Positions 24,986-32,115 of a stretch of DNA of 64,000 nt are shown here, piece after piece (the stretch's first letter is position 1; the number at the start of each line of letters is the position of its first letter). The position numbers and the translations under genes are program-made. The notes beneath the pieces were generated by a model that saw nothing but the letters and a program-made list of their open reading frames with translations, searched no databases and was not told the origin of the DNA. Source of the stretch: Streptomyces resistomycificus. Lineage in GTDB: Bacteria > Actinomycetota > Actinomycetes > Streptomycetales > Streptomycetaceae. Location of the stretch: the NCBI RefSeq assembly GCF_001514265.1, contig NZ_KQ948995.1, forward strand, positions 265,370 through 329,369, given 5' to 3'.

Positions 24986-26078
24986 GGGTCACCACCTTGT
25001 CGCCGCCCTTGTCGCCGCCCCTGTCGCGCGGGGACGCGCAGACCGAGGGGGCGCTCTGCTCGTCGCCCAGGAACCCGACGAGGCGTTGTCTCGGTACGAC
25101 GCCGACGAGTTTCCCCTTCTTGTCGAGCACGGCCACCGGATGCGTCAGGCGGGCGCTGATCGCGCAGAGTTCACCGAACGGCGTGTCGGGCGCCGCCGTC
25201 TCGCAGCCGCAGTCGGCCTCGTCTCCGCGTACGTCGCCGTCCATCACGGCGGAGGCCGTCAGGACTCGGGAGCGGTCGACGTCCTGGGTGAACGAGGCCA
25301 CGTAGTCGTTCTCGGGGCGGAGGAGGATGTCCTCGGCCGTACCGGTCTGGACGATGCGGCCGTCGCGCATGACGGCGATGCGGTCGCCCAGGCGCATGGC
25401 CTCGTTGAGGTCGTGGGTGATGAAGACGATCGTCTTCTTCAGGGTCTGCTGGAGCTGGAGGAGCTGGTCCTGCATGTCACGGCGGATCAGCGGGTCGAGG
25501 GCGCTGAAGGACTCGTCCATGAGGAGCAGGTCGGCGTCGGTGGCGAGGGCGCGGGCCAGGCCCACGCGCTGCTGCATGCCACCGGACAGCTCGTCCGGCC
25601 AGGACTTCTCCCAGCCGGCCAGACCGCACAGGGAGAGCGCCTCGGCGGCCCTGGCCTCGCGCTCGCGCCGGGGCACCCCCTGGACGGCCAGGCCGTAGGC
25701 GGCGTTCTCCAGCACGCTGCGGTGCGGGAAGAGCGCGAAGTGCTGGAAGACCATGCTGATCTTCCGGGCCCGGACCACCCGCAGGTCCCGGTCGGACAGT
25801 GCGGTCAGGTCGTCGCCGTCGAAGCGGACGCTGCCCGCGGTCGGCTCCAGGAGGCCGTTGAGCATGCGCAGCAGGGTGGACTTGCCGGACCCGGACAGGC
25901 CCATCACCACGAAGATCTGTCCCGGTTCCACGGTGAAGGAGGCGTCGATCACCGCCGCCGTGGCGCCGTCGGCACGCAGCTCCTCCCGGTCGGCTCCCTG
26001 CCGGAGGCGTTCGACCGCCGCGTCCGGTCGTCTGCCGAACACCTTGTAAAGCGCTTCGGCCTCAAGTCTGGATGACAC
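24978..26078 (-). CDS. Glycine betaine/proline ABC transporter ATPase (ProV-like)
   Basis: A 366-residue ATPase that powers the fused permease. Walker A GLSGSGKST (60-68), Q-loop MVFQHFALFPH, signature LSGGMQQRVGLARAL, Walker B LLLMDES and H-loop FITHD are intact. The C-terminal part has a CBS-like segment (AVLDKKGKLVGVVPRQRLVG) preceded by a Cys pair (DCGCE); in OpuA-type importers such domains sense ionic strength. I chose GTG 26078 (VSSRLEAEALYKVFG), five bases after GAGAGG, over an upstream ATG with no ribosome-binding site. That Shine-Dalgarno lies in a stable hairpin. Confidence 0.93.
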   Translation of the reverse strand: MSSRLEAEALYKVFGRRPDAAVERLRQGADREELRADGATAAVIDASFTVEPGQIFVVMGLSGSGKSTLLRMLNGLLEPTAGSVRFDGDDLTALSDRDLRVVRARKISMVFQHFALFPHRSVLENAAYGLAVQGVPRREREARAAEALSLCGLAGWEKSWPDELSGGMQQRVGLARALATDADLLLMDESFSALDPLIRRDMQDQLLQLQQTLKKTIVFITHDLNEAMRLGDRIAVMRDGRIVQTGTAEDILLRPENDYVASFTQDVDRSRVLTASAVMDGDVRGDEADCGCETAAPDTPFGELCAISARLTHPVAVLDKKGKLVGVVPRQRLVGFLGDEQSAPSVCASPRDRGGDKGGDKVVTRA

Positions 26079-26083
26079 GTGTA

Positions 26084-26119
26084 CCTCTCGTCTGACAACC
26101 GGGAAGGGGAGACGAGAGG
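26084..26119 (-). promoter_or_regulatory. Hairpin sequestering the proV ribosome-binding site
   Basis: In the mRNA sense CCTCTCGTCT (26119-26110) pairs perfectly with AGACGAGAGG (26093-26084) across a 16-base loop. The 3' arm contains the Shine-Dalgarno GAGAGG, five bases before the GTG. Folding should block initiation. It could act as an RNA switch or thermosensor, or be a DNA operator. Confidence 0.65.
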
Positions 26120-26269
26120 CCACGAGCAGTTGAATGTGCAACCGGCGTCGCTCCGAGGCGGCGCCTGCCCTGACCCCTCGAGGCCAAACGCGCAGGTGGG
26201 CGACTTCACAGGACGTTCACGCAGGTCGCGCGCAGCGTTGCCGACACGTCTCTGTCGGTGGCGTACGGC

Positions 26270-27202
26270 ATGATGCGTGGCGTGACCGGACGACTGATGC
26301 TCCTCGACACCGCCTCGCTCTACTTCCGCGCCTACTTCGGGGTGCCGGAGTCCGTGAAGGCCCCGGACGGCACGCCGGTGAACGCCGTGCGCGGGCTGCT
26401 GGAATTCATCGACCGTCTGGTCAAGGACCACCGCCCGGACCACCTGGTGGCCTGCATGGACGCCGACTGGCGGCCTCAGTGGCGGGTCGATCTCATCCCC
26501 TCCTACAAGGCGCACCGCGTCGCCGAGGAGCGCGAGGCGGGCCCCGACGAGGAGGAGGTGCCGGACACCCTCTCGCCGCAGGTACCCGTCATCGAGGCCG
26601 TGCTCGACGCGCTCGGCATCGCCCGCGTCGGCGTGGCGCACTACGAGGCGGACGACGTGATCGGGACGTTCACCGCGCGGGCCAGGGGTCCGGTCGACAT
26701 CGTCACCGGCGACCGGGACCTCTACCAGCTGGTGGACGACGGGCGCGGGGTGCGCGTGCTGTACCCGCTCAAGGGCGTGGGCACCCTGCAACTGACGGAC
26801 GAGGCCTGGCTGCGCGAGAAGTATGGGGTCGACGGCCGGGGGTACGCGGATCTCGCGCTGCTGCGCGGCGACCCGAGCGACGGCCTGCCGGGGGTGCCCG
26901 GCGTCGGCGAGAAGACGGCGGCCAAGCTGCTTGCCGAGTTCGGTGACCTGGCCGGCATCATCGCCGCGGTCGACGATCCGAGGGCGAAGCTCACACCGAC
27001 GCAGCGCAAGCGCCTCGACGAGTCACGGCCGTATCTGGCGGTGGCGCCGAAGGTGGTGAAGGTGGCGGACGACGTTCCCCTGCCGGACGTCGAGACGGTC
27101 CTGCCGCGCGTGCCGCGCGACTCCGTGGCGCTGGACGAGCTGGCGGCGCGGTGGGGACTGGGCGGTTCGCTGCATCGGCTGCTGGCGACGCTCGGGGCGT
27201 AG
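26270..27202 (+). CDS. 5'-3' exonuclease (Pol I N-terminal domain type)
   Basis: A stand-alone flap-type 5'-3' exonuclease of about 310 residues. The N-terminal metal site (LMLLDTASLYFRAYF), the acidic cluster ARVGVAHYEADDVIGT, DIVTGDRDLYQLV and the helix-hairpin-helix GLPGVPGVGEKTAAKLLAEF are all present. It removes RNA primers or flaps in replication and repair, alongside the homologous domain of DNA polymerase I. Start choice is uncertain: ATG 26270, ATG 26273 or GTG 26282 all fit and none has a clear ribosome-binding site. It is divergent from proV. Confidence 0.9.
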   Translation: MMRGVTGRLMLLDTASLYFRAYFGVPESVKAPDGTPVNAVRGLLEFIDRLVKDHRPDHLVACMDADWRPQWRVDLIPSYKAHRVAEEREAGPDEEEVPDTLSPQVPVIEAVLDALGIARVGVAHYEADDVIGTFTARARGPVDIVTGDRDLYQLVDDGRGVRVLYPLKGVGTLQLTDEAWLREKYGVDGRGYADLALLRGDPSDGLPGVPGVGEKTAAKLLAEFGDLAGIIAAVDDPRAKLTPTQRKRLDESRPYLAVAPKVVKVADDVPLPDVETVLPRVPRDSVALDELAARWGLGGSLHRLLATLGA

Positions 27203-27287
27203 GAGATGTGCCGGAGGGGTCCGAAGTCCCCGGGAGAGGTTCAGAGACCTCTCATGTGGGGGGTGTTCAATGGGGGGAGATGTTAAC

Positions 27288-27306
27288 TTAGGTTAGCCTA
27301 AGCATA
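27288..27306. promoter_or_regulatory. Iron box (DmdR/DtxR/IdeR operator)
   Basis: TTAGGTTAGCCTAAGCATA matches the DtxR-family consensus TTAGGTTAGSCTAACCTWA at 17 of 19 positions. It lies 18 bases before the siderophore-interacting protein ATG, in the only AT-rich patch of the gap, so iron-bound DmdR should repress that gene. Confidence 0.9.
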
Positions 27307-27324
27307 GGGAACAGGGAGGCCGCC

Positions 27325-28170
27325 ATGGCAGAACGACCGGGACGACAGCCGAGGAAGTCCCGCTCGGCGCAGGTCGTCCGCACCGAACGGCTGACCCCGC
27401 ACATGCAGCGCGTGGTGCTCGGCGGCGAGGGCCTGGCCGACTTCACTGCCGACACCTGCACCGACCACTACGTGAAACTCCTGTTCCCGCCCCAGGGCGT
27501 GACCTATCCCGAGCCCTTCGACGTGCAGCGGATCCGTGAGGACTTCCCGCGCGCGCAGTGGCCCGTGACCCGTACCTACACGGTTCGCTACTGGGATCCC
27601 CAGCACCTGGAACTGACGCTGGACTTCGTGATCCACGGCGACGAGGGCCTGGCCGGACCGTGGGCCCTGCGCGCCCAACCGGGTGAAACCGTGCACTTCA
27701 TGGGCCCCGGCGGCGCCTACGCGCCCGACCCGGGTGCCGACTGGCACCTGCTCGCCGGTGACGAGAGCGCGCTGCCCGCCATCGCCCGCTCCCTGGAGTC
27801 GCTGCCCGACGGCGCCCGTGCGCACGCCTTCATCGAGGTCGCCGGTCCGGAGGAGGAGCAGAAGATCGACTCCGACGTGGAGGTGGTCTGGCTGCACCGC
27901 GGTGACCGCCGCGTCGGCGAGGCGCTCACCGAGGCCGTACGGGCGCTTCGGTTCCCGGAGGGCCGCGTGCACGCCTTCGTCCACGGCGAGGCGCACTTCG
28001 TGAAGCAACTGCGCCATCTGCTGCGGGTCGAGCGCTCCATCGCGCGCGAGGACCTGTCGATCTCCGGCTACTGGCGGCTCGGCCACAACGAGGACGGCTG
28101 GCAGGCGTCGAAGCAGGAGTGGAACGCCCGCATCGAGGCGGAGCAGGAGGGCGCGGCACCCGCCGCCTAG
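27325..28170 (+). CDS. Siderophore-interacting protein (ferric-siderophore reductase)
   Basis: A 281-residue cytoplasmic flavoprotein of the ViuB/SIP family that reduces ferric siderophores to release Fe(II). The FAD-binding barrel has RTYTVRYWDPQHLELTLDFV and GPWALRAQPGETVHFMGPGG. The C-terminal NAD(P)H/ferredoxin reductase-like lobe has WHLLAGDESALPAIARSLES and HAFVHGEAHFVKQLRHLL. The ATG at 27325 follows AGGGAGGCCGCC. The upstream iron box predicts derepression in iron starvation. No siderophore transporter or biosynthesis gene is nearby. Confidence 0.93.
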   Translation: MAERPGRQPRKSRSAQVVRTERLTPHMQRVVLGGEGLADFTADTCTDHYVKLLFPPQGVTYPEPFDVQRIREDFPRAQWPVTRTYTVRYWDPQHLELTLDFVIHGDEGLAGPWALRAQPGETVHFMGPGGAYAPDPGADWHLLAGDESALPAIARSLESLPDGARAHAFIEVAGPEEEQKIDSDVEVVWLHRGDRRVGEALTEAVRALRFPEGRVHAFVHGEAHFVKQLRHLLRVERSIAREDLSISGYWRLGHNEDGWQASKQEWNARIEAEQEGAAPAA

Positions 28171-28191
28171 TACGGCATACGCTTGCCGGTG

Positions 28192-29142
28192 ATGACACGC
28201 AACCACCGGGTGCCGCCCTCCCCCCTCCCGCAACGCGAAGGGGTGGACCCGGTGCGGGTGCGGCTGCCCGTCGAGGGTCCGTGGGCCACCGTGCGCGATT
28301 ACCTGACACAGCGGCTCTCCGGAGCGGGTGCCGGTGTCGTCGAGGCGATGTTCGACGCGGGGCGGATCGTCGGGGCGGACGGACAGGCGGTGGCGCCCGA
28401 CGCGGCGTACGTGCCGGGGATGTTCGTCTGGTTCCACCGCGACCTGCCGCCCGAGGTGCCGGTGCCGTTCCCGATCGAGGTCGTGTACCGCGACGAGCAC
28501 ATCGTCGTCGCCGACAAGCCGCACTTCCTGGCCACCACCCCGCGCGGCAGCCATGTCACCGAGACCGCGCTGGCCCGGCTGCGCCGCGAACTGGGCATCC
28601 CCACGCTGGGCGCCGCACACCGGCTCGACCGGATCACCGCCGGTCTGGTGCTGTTCACCGTACGGCCCGAGGAGCGCGGCGCGTACCAGTCGCTGTTCGG
28701 CGACCGGCTGGTGCGCAAGGAGTACGAGGCCGTGGCGCCGTACGTTCCCTCGCTCGCGCTCCCCCGTACCGTACGCAGCCGGATCGTGAAGGAACGCGGG
28801 GTGCTGGCCGCGTACGAGGTCGAGGGCGAGCCGAACGCGGTGAGCCTGGTTGAGCTGTCCGAGCGGGGCGAGAACGGCCTGGGCCGCTACCGGCTGACGC
28901 CCGCCACCGGGCAGACCCACCAGCTGCGGGTCCATATGAACGCCCTCGGGGTGCCCATCCTCGGAGACCCGCTCTACCCGGTGGTGGCCGACCCCGTACC
29001 GGCCGGTGACTTCCGGCGCCCGCTCCAACTGCTGGCGCGGAGCCTGGAGTTCACCGATCCGGTCACGGGGGCCGCCCACCGGTTCCGCAGTCCGAGGACG
29101 CTCGAGGCGTGGTCCTCGTACGACGCGTGGGCAGGTCAGTAA
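28192..29142 (+). CDS. RluA-family pseudouridine synthase
   Basis: A 316-residue pseudouridine synthase acting on rRNA or tRNA. The catalytic Asp146 is in GAAHRLDRITAGLVLF. RLTPATGQTHQLRVHMNALG, GVPILGDPLYPVV and the degenerate N-terminal S4-like region (VRDYLTQRLSGAGAGVVEAM) are also seen. The family is sure; the target uridine is not. The start is ATG 28192. It follows the siderophore-interacting gene by 21 bases and may be cotranscribed. Its stop overlaps the convergent P450 gene by seven bases. Confidence 0.92.
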   Translation: MTRNHRVPPSPLPQREGVDPVRVRLPVEGPWATVRDYLTQRLSGAGAGVVEAMFDAGRIVGADGQAVAPDAAYVPGMFVWFHRDLPPEVPVPFPIEVVYRDEHIVVADKPHFLATTPRGSHVTETALARLRRELGIPTLGAAHRLDRITAGLVLFTVRPEERGAYQSLFGDRLVRKEYEAVAPYVPSLALPRTVRSRIVKERGVLAAYEVEGEPNAVSLVELSERGENGLGRYRLTPATGQTHQLRVHMNALGVPILGDPLYPVVADPVPAGDFRRPLQLLARSLEFTDPVTGAAHRFRSPRTLEAWSSYDAWAGQ

Positions 29143-30620
29143 CCGCGCCACCAGCGCACGAAGCGCCGCCAGGCGCCCATGGGGCGGGCCGGCTGGGGCG
29201 TCTGCACCGTCGGGGCCTGCGGCGGGGCCGGGGCCGGCTGGGGCTCGGGTGCGGTCACGGGGGCGGGGTCCGGGTGGGTGCCGACCTGCCAGGTGGACCG
29301 CTGCTGCGGGACCGCGGCATGGCCGGGCTTGGCCATCACGTCCTGCTGCGGCTTCGGCGCGAACCTCACCGGCAGCTCCACCAGGTGGCGTGAGGAGATC
29401 GACTCGGCCCAGTTCAACTCCTCCTCGTCGCAGTCGAGTTCCACGTCCGGCAGGCGCATCAGCAGGGCGTCGACGCCGGTGTCGGCGATGGCACGGCCGA
29501 TGTCCTGGCCGGGGCACTCGTGCGGCCCGCCGCCGAAGGCGAGGTGGGAACGGTTGCCCTGCATGTTGGCGGCCAGGTCCGGCCGGACCCGGGGGTCGAT
29601 GTTGCCCGGCGCGATGCCGAGGAGCAGTCCGTCGCCCTTGCGGATGCGCTGGCCGCCCAACTCCGTGTCCTGCTTGGCGAAGTAGGCGAAGACCGAGCTG
29701 AACGGCGGCTCGTCCCACAGGGACTGCTCGACCGCCTCCGGCACCGTCATCTGTCCGCCGCTGAGCTGGGCGCGGAAGCGCGGGTCGGTGATGACCATGC
29801 GCAGCGCGTTGGACAGGAGGTTGACCGTGGCCTCGTAGGCCGCGAAGAGCACGAGGCGCAGGTGCTCCCTGACCTCGTCGTCGGTCAGCCGGGCCGGGTG
29901 GGTGATGAGATGGCTGGTGAAGTCCTCCTCGGGCCGGGCGCGGCGGCGGGCGGTGAGCCGGCTCAGCGCGTCCATGACGTAGCCGTGGCTGGCGATCGCC
30001 GTCTCGGTGCCCTTGAGCGCGTCGCGGGCCGCCAGCACCAGGCGGTCGCTGTACTCGTCGGGCATGCCGAGGATCTCGCACATCACGGCCATCGGCAGGT
30101 GCTCGGCGAACTCGCTGACGAGGTCGGCCGTGCCCTCCTCGCAGAAGCGGTTGACGAGCCGCTGGGTGTGGCGGTTGATGTGGCGGCGGACACCACGGTG
30201 GTCGATGGTCGACATGGCCCCGGTGACCGCGCCACGCAGCCTCAGGTGCTCGTCGCCCTCGGCGTGCGAGGCGATGGGCTGCCAGGCGATGTGCGGCATG
30301 AGCGGGTGGTCGGGCTTGACCATGCCCTCCTGGAGCGGGGTCCAGATGCGGCTGTCCCGGCAGAACTGCGAGGGCGTACGCACCATGTGGAGGTTCTCGG
30401 TGTGGCCGAGCACCACCCACATCGGGACGTCGTCGTGGAGGAGCACCGGCGCCACCGGGCCGTGCTCCTCCCGGAGTTGCTCGTACACGGAGCCGAGGTC
30501 CTCCGCCTCGGGACCGTAGAGCCGGTGCAGTCCGCCGGGTCCGCGGCCGTGGGCGGGGCAGCCGGGCGGCGGGGCGAGGGAGGGGTCCGCACCCGTCAGG
30601 GAGTGGGATTCAGGCGTCAC
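29136..30620 (-). CDS. cvnE9: CYP157-type cytochrome P450 of the conservon (EQSLW in place of EXXR)
   Basis: A 494-residue P450. The haem ligand Cys369 lies in LAFGGGPHECPGQDIGRAIA. The I helix has AAYEATVNLLSNA. The K-helix motif EXXR, nearly universal in P450s, is replaced by Glu298-Gln-Ser-Leu-Trp302 (AVEQSLWDEPP). This is the recognised peculiarity of the CYP157 family, including the S. coelicolor conservon-9 member. The C-terminal 80 residues are a Pro/Gln/Ala-rich tail ending in the cationic, Trp-rich WRRFVRWWRGY, which could attach to membrane. It is last in the cvnABCD operon, 73 bases after cvnD. The substrate is unknown; the cvn9 number assumes orthology. Confidence 0.9.
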   Translation of the reverse strand: MTPESHSLTGADPSLAPPPGCPAHGRGPGGLHRLYGPEAEDLGSVYEQLREEHGPVAPVLLHDDVPMWVVLGHTENLHMVRTPSQFCRDSRIWTPLQEGMVKPDHPLMPHIAWQPIASHAEGDEHLRLRGAVTGAMSTIDHRGVRRHINRHTQRLVNRFCEEGTADLVSEFAEHLPMAVMCEILGMPDEYSDRLVLAARDALKGTETAIASHGYVMDALSRLTARRRARPEEDFTSHLITHPARLTDDEVREHLRLVLFAAYEATVNLLSNALRMVITDPRFRAQLSGGQMTVPEAVEQSLWDEPPFSSVFAYFAKQDTELGGQRIRKGDGLLLGIAPGNIDPRVRPDLAANMQGNRSHLAFGGGPHECPGQDIGRAIADTGVDALLMRLPDVELDCDEEELNWAESISSRHLVELPVRFAPKPQQDVMAKPGHAAVPQQRSTWQVGTHPDPAPVTAPEPQPAPAPPQAPTVQTPQPARPMGAWRRFVRWWRGY

Positions 30621-30693
30621 AGTGGTCGCTCCGAAGTGGATCCGGTGTCTGTGTCTGGCGGGCAGTGGTCCGCGGGGACGAGCGGGCGGGAGG

Positions 30694-31314
30694 TCACCGC
30701 AGCGCGCCCGTCATCGCGAGGGAGTGCAGGAACCGCATGAGGGTCATCAGCGTGTCCCGGCTGGAGGCGCGGCGGCGTGCGTCGCACTCGATGATGGGGA
30801 TGTCCTCGCTCAGGTCGAGCGCGGTACGCAGTTCCTCGACGGGGTAATGAGGCGCGTCCGGGAAGGAGTTCACGGCGACGACGAACGGGACGCCGCGCTC
30901 CTCCAGGCGTCCCATCACGTCGAAGCTGACCTCCAGGCGGCGGGTGTCGATCAGCACGACCGCACCGAGCGCGCCCTCGAAGAGGCCGTTCCACAGGAAC
31001 CAGAAGCGTTCCTGGCCGGGAGTGCCGAAGAGGTACAGGACCAGTTGGTCGGTGATGCTGATACGGCCGAAGTCCATGGCCACGGTGGTGGCCGTCTTGG
31101 TGTCGGACCCGTAGTTGTCGTCGACGCCGACGCCGGCCTGCGTCATGGTCTCCTCGGTGGTCAGCGGTTTGATCTCGCTGACCGAGCCGACCATGGTCGT
31201 CTTGCCGACGCCGAAGCCGCCGACGATGACGATCTTGACCGCGGCCTGGGCGGTGTGCGGGAGTTGGTCCTCGGTCCGTGGACCCGGGATGGTGTCAGAG
31301 CTTTTGAAGTCCAT
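30694..31314 (-). CDS. cvnD9: Conservon Ras-like GTPase CvnD
   Basis: A 206-residue small GTPase. The P-loop GGFGVGKT (32-39), the Thr-rich switch I and the G3 motif LFGTPGQERFWF are intact. The G4 region reads VAVNSFPDA instead of NKxD, so base recognition may differ. In conservons this protein associates with CvnA-C as a membrane-linked, G-protein-like complex that affects development and antibiotic production. Its first 20 bases overlap the end of cvnC, implying coupled translation. Confidence 0.92.
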   Translation of the reverse strand: MDFKSSDTIPGPRTEDQLPHTAQAAVKIVIVGGFGVGKTTMVGSVSEIKPLTTEETMTQAGVGVDDNYGSDTKTATTVAMDFGRISITDQLVLYLFGTPGQERFWFLWNGLFEGALGAVVLIDTRRLEVSFDVMGRLEERGVPFVVAVNSFPDAPHYPVEELRTALDLSEDIPIIECDARRRASSRDTLMTLMRFLHSLAMTGALR

Positions 31315-31711
31315 GCATCACCGCTTCGAGGAGGGAACGGTCGGCCAGCGCCTGGCGGATGATCGGGGCGCGCGCCGTCACCTGTTCGGCCGTCAGCAGC
31401 TCGGTGAGCAGGACCGTCACCACGCTGAACGGCAGACTGAGGTAGGCCGACAGCTCGGCCACGGACAGGGGTGCCGTGCACAGCCGGAGCAGCGCCGCCT
31501 GCTCGGGCGAGGCGGAGGGCGGTGGGTCGGCGTGCGCCACGATTAAGGTGACCAGGTCGAGTTCGACGCGCTCGACGCCGTCCGGACCCGTGATCACGTA
31601 CAGCCGCTCGGGGTTCTTCTTCTGCCCTTCCGGGGGCTGCTGTTCCTCCTGCGGAGGCTCCGGCACGTGTTCTTGCTGGGGGAAGCGCCTCTGGCGTCGC
31701 GGAGCAGTCAT
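31295..31711 (-). CDS. cvnC9: Conservon DUF742 protein CvnC, contains a TTA codon
   Basis: A 138-residue DUF742 protein. A Gln/Pro/Arg-rich N-terminus precedes a winged-helix-like domain (LYVITGPDGVERVELDLVTL, LLRLCTAPLSVAELSAYLSL). It likely bridges the roadblock protein CvnB and the GTPase CvnD. Leu56 is encoded by TTA (31546-31544), a codon read in Streptomyces only by the bldA tRNA, so translation of this subunit may be developmentally timed. It overlaps cvnB by four bases and cvnD by 20. Confidence 0.9.
   Translation of the reverse strand: MTAPRRQRRFPQQEHVPEPPQEEQQPPEGQKKNPERLYVITGPDGVERVELDLVTLIVAHADPPPSASPEQAALLRLCTAPLSVAELSAYLSLPFSVVTVLLTELLTAEQVTARAPIIRQALADRSLLEAVMHGLQKL
31544..31546 (-). 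promoter_or_regulatory. TTA (bldA-dependent) leucine codon in cvnC
   Basis: Frame-checked context on the minus strand: GTC ACC TTA ATC GTG, encoding Val-Thr-Leu-Ile-Val. It is the only TTA I noticed in an intact gene of the window. Confidence 0.85.
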
Positions 31712-32115
31712 ACGGTCTGGCCGTTGCGCCTGGGCCTGCTGGTGAGGTGCTCGCCGATCCGGATGACCAGGTCACTCATGCGGGAGCTCATGAAGCCGGG
31801 TTCGGCGCGCACGTCGGAGAGCACCGCGAGATAGGCGTTGGGTCCGGCGGCCATCAGGTAGAAGTAACCCCCGTTGATCTCGATGAGGACCATCTTCATC
31901 TCGCCGTCGCTGCCCGGGATCTCCTGGGCGACGGCGGTCGCCAGACTCTGCAGACCCGCGCAAGCCGCGGCGACGCGGTCGGCGGCGTCCGGGTCGTCGC
32001 CGTGTCGGGCGATGCGCAGGCCGTCGGCGGAGAGCACCACGATCATCTGGATGCCGGGGACGCCTTTGGCGAGGTCCTGGAGCATCCAGTCGAAGTTGCC
32101 TCGCTGCTGGATCAC
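31708..32115 (-). CDS. cvnB9: Conservon roadblock/LC7 protein CvnB
   Basis: A 135-residue Roadblock/LC7-domain protein (NFDWMLQDLAKGVPGIQMIV, VLSADGLRIARHGDDPDAAD, GYFYLMAAGPNAYLAVLSD). In this architecture it resembles MglB-type GTPase-activating or scaffold proteins and should contact CvnD and the kinase CvnA. The GTG at 32115 overlaps the cvnA stop by four bases (GTGA). The C-terminus is basic (SRPRRNGQTV). Confidence 0.93.
   Translation of the reverse strand: MIQQRGNFDWMLQDLAKGVPGIQMIVVLSADGLRIARHGDDPDAADRVAAACAGLQSLATAVAQEIPGSDGEMKMVLIEINGGYFYLMAAGPNAYLAVLSDVRAEPGFMSSRMSDLVIRIGEHLTSRPRRNGQTV

Noticed and set aside
27298..30420. A very long minus-strand open frame (over 1000 codons) opposite the siderophore-interacting and RluA genes
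   Set aside because: It is antisense to two well-supported genes and has no recognisable domain; such frames are common in very GC-rich DNA.
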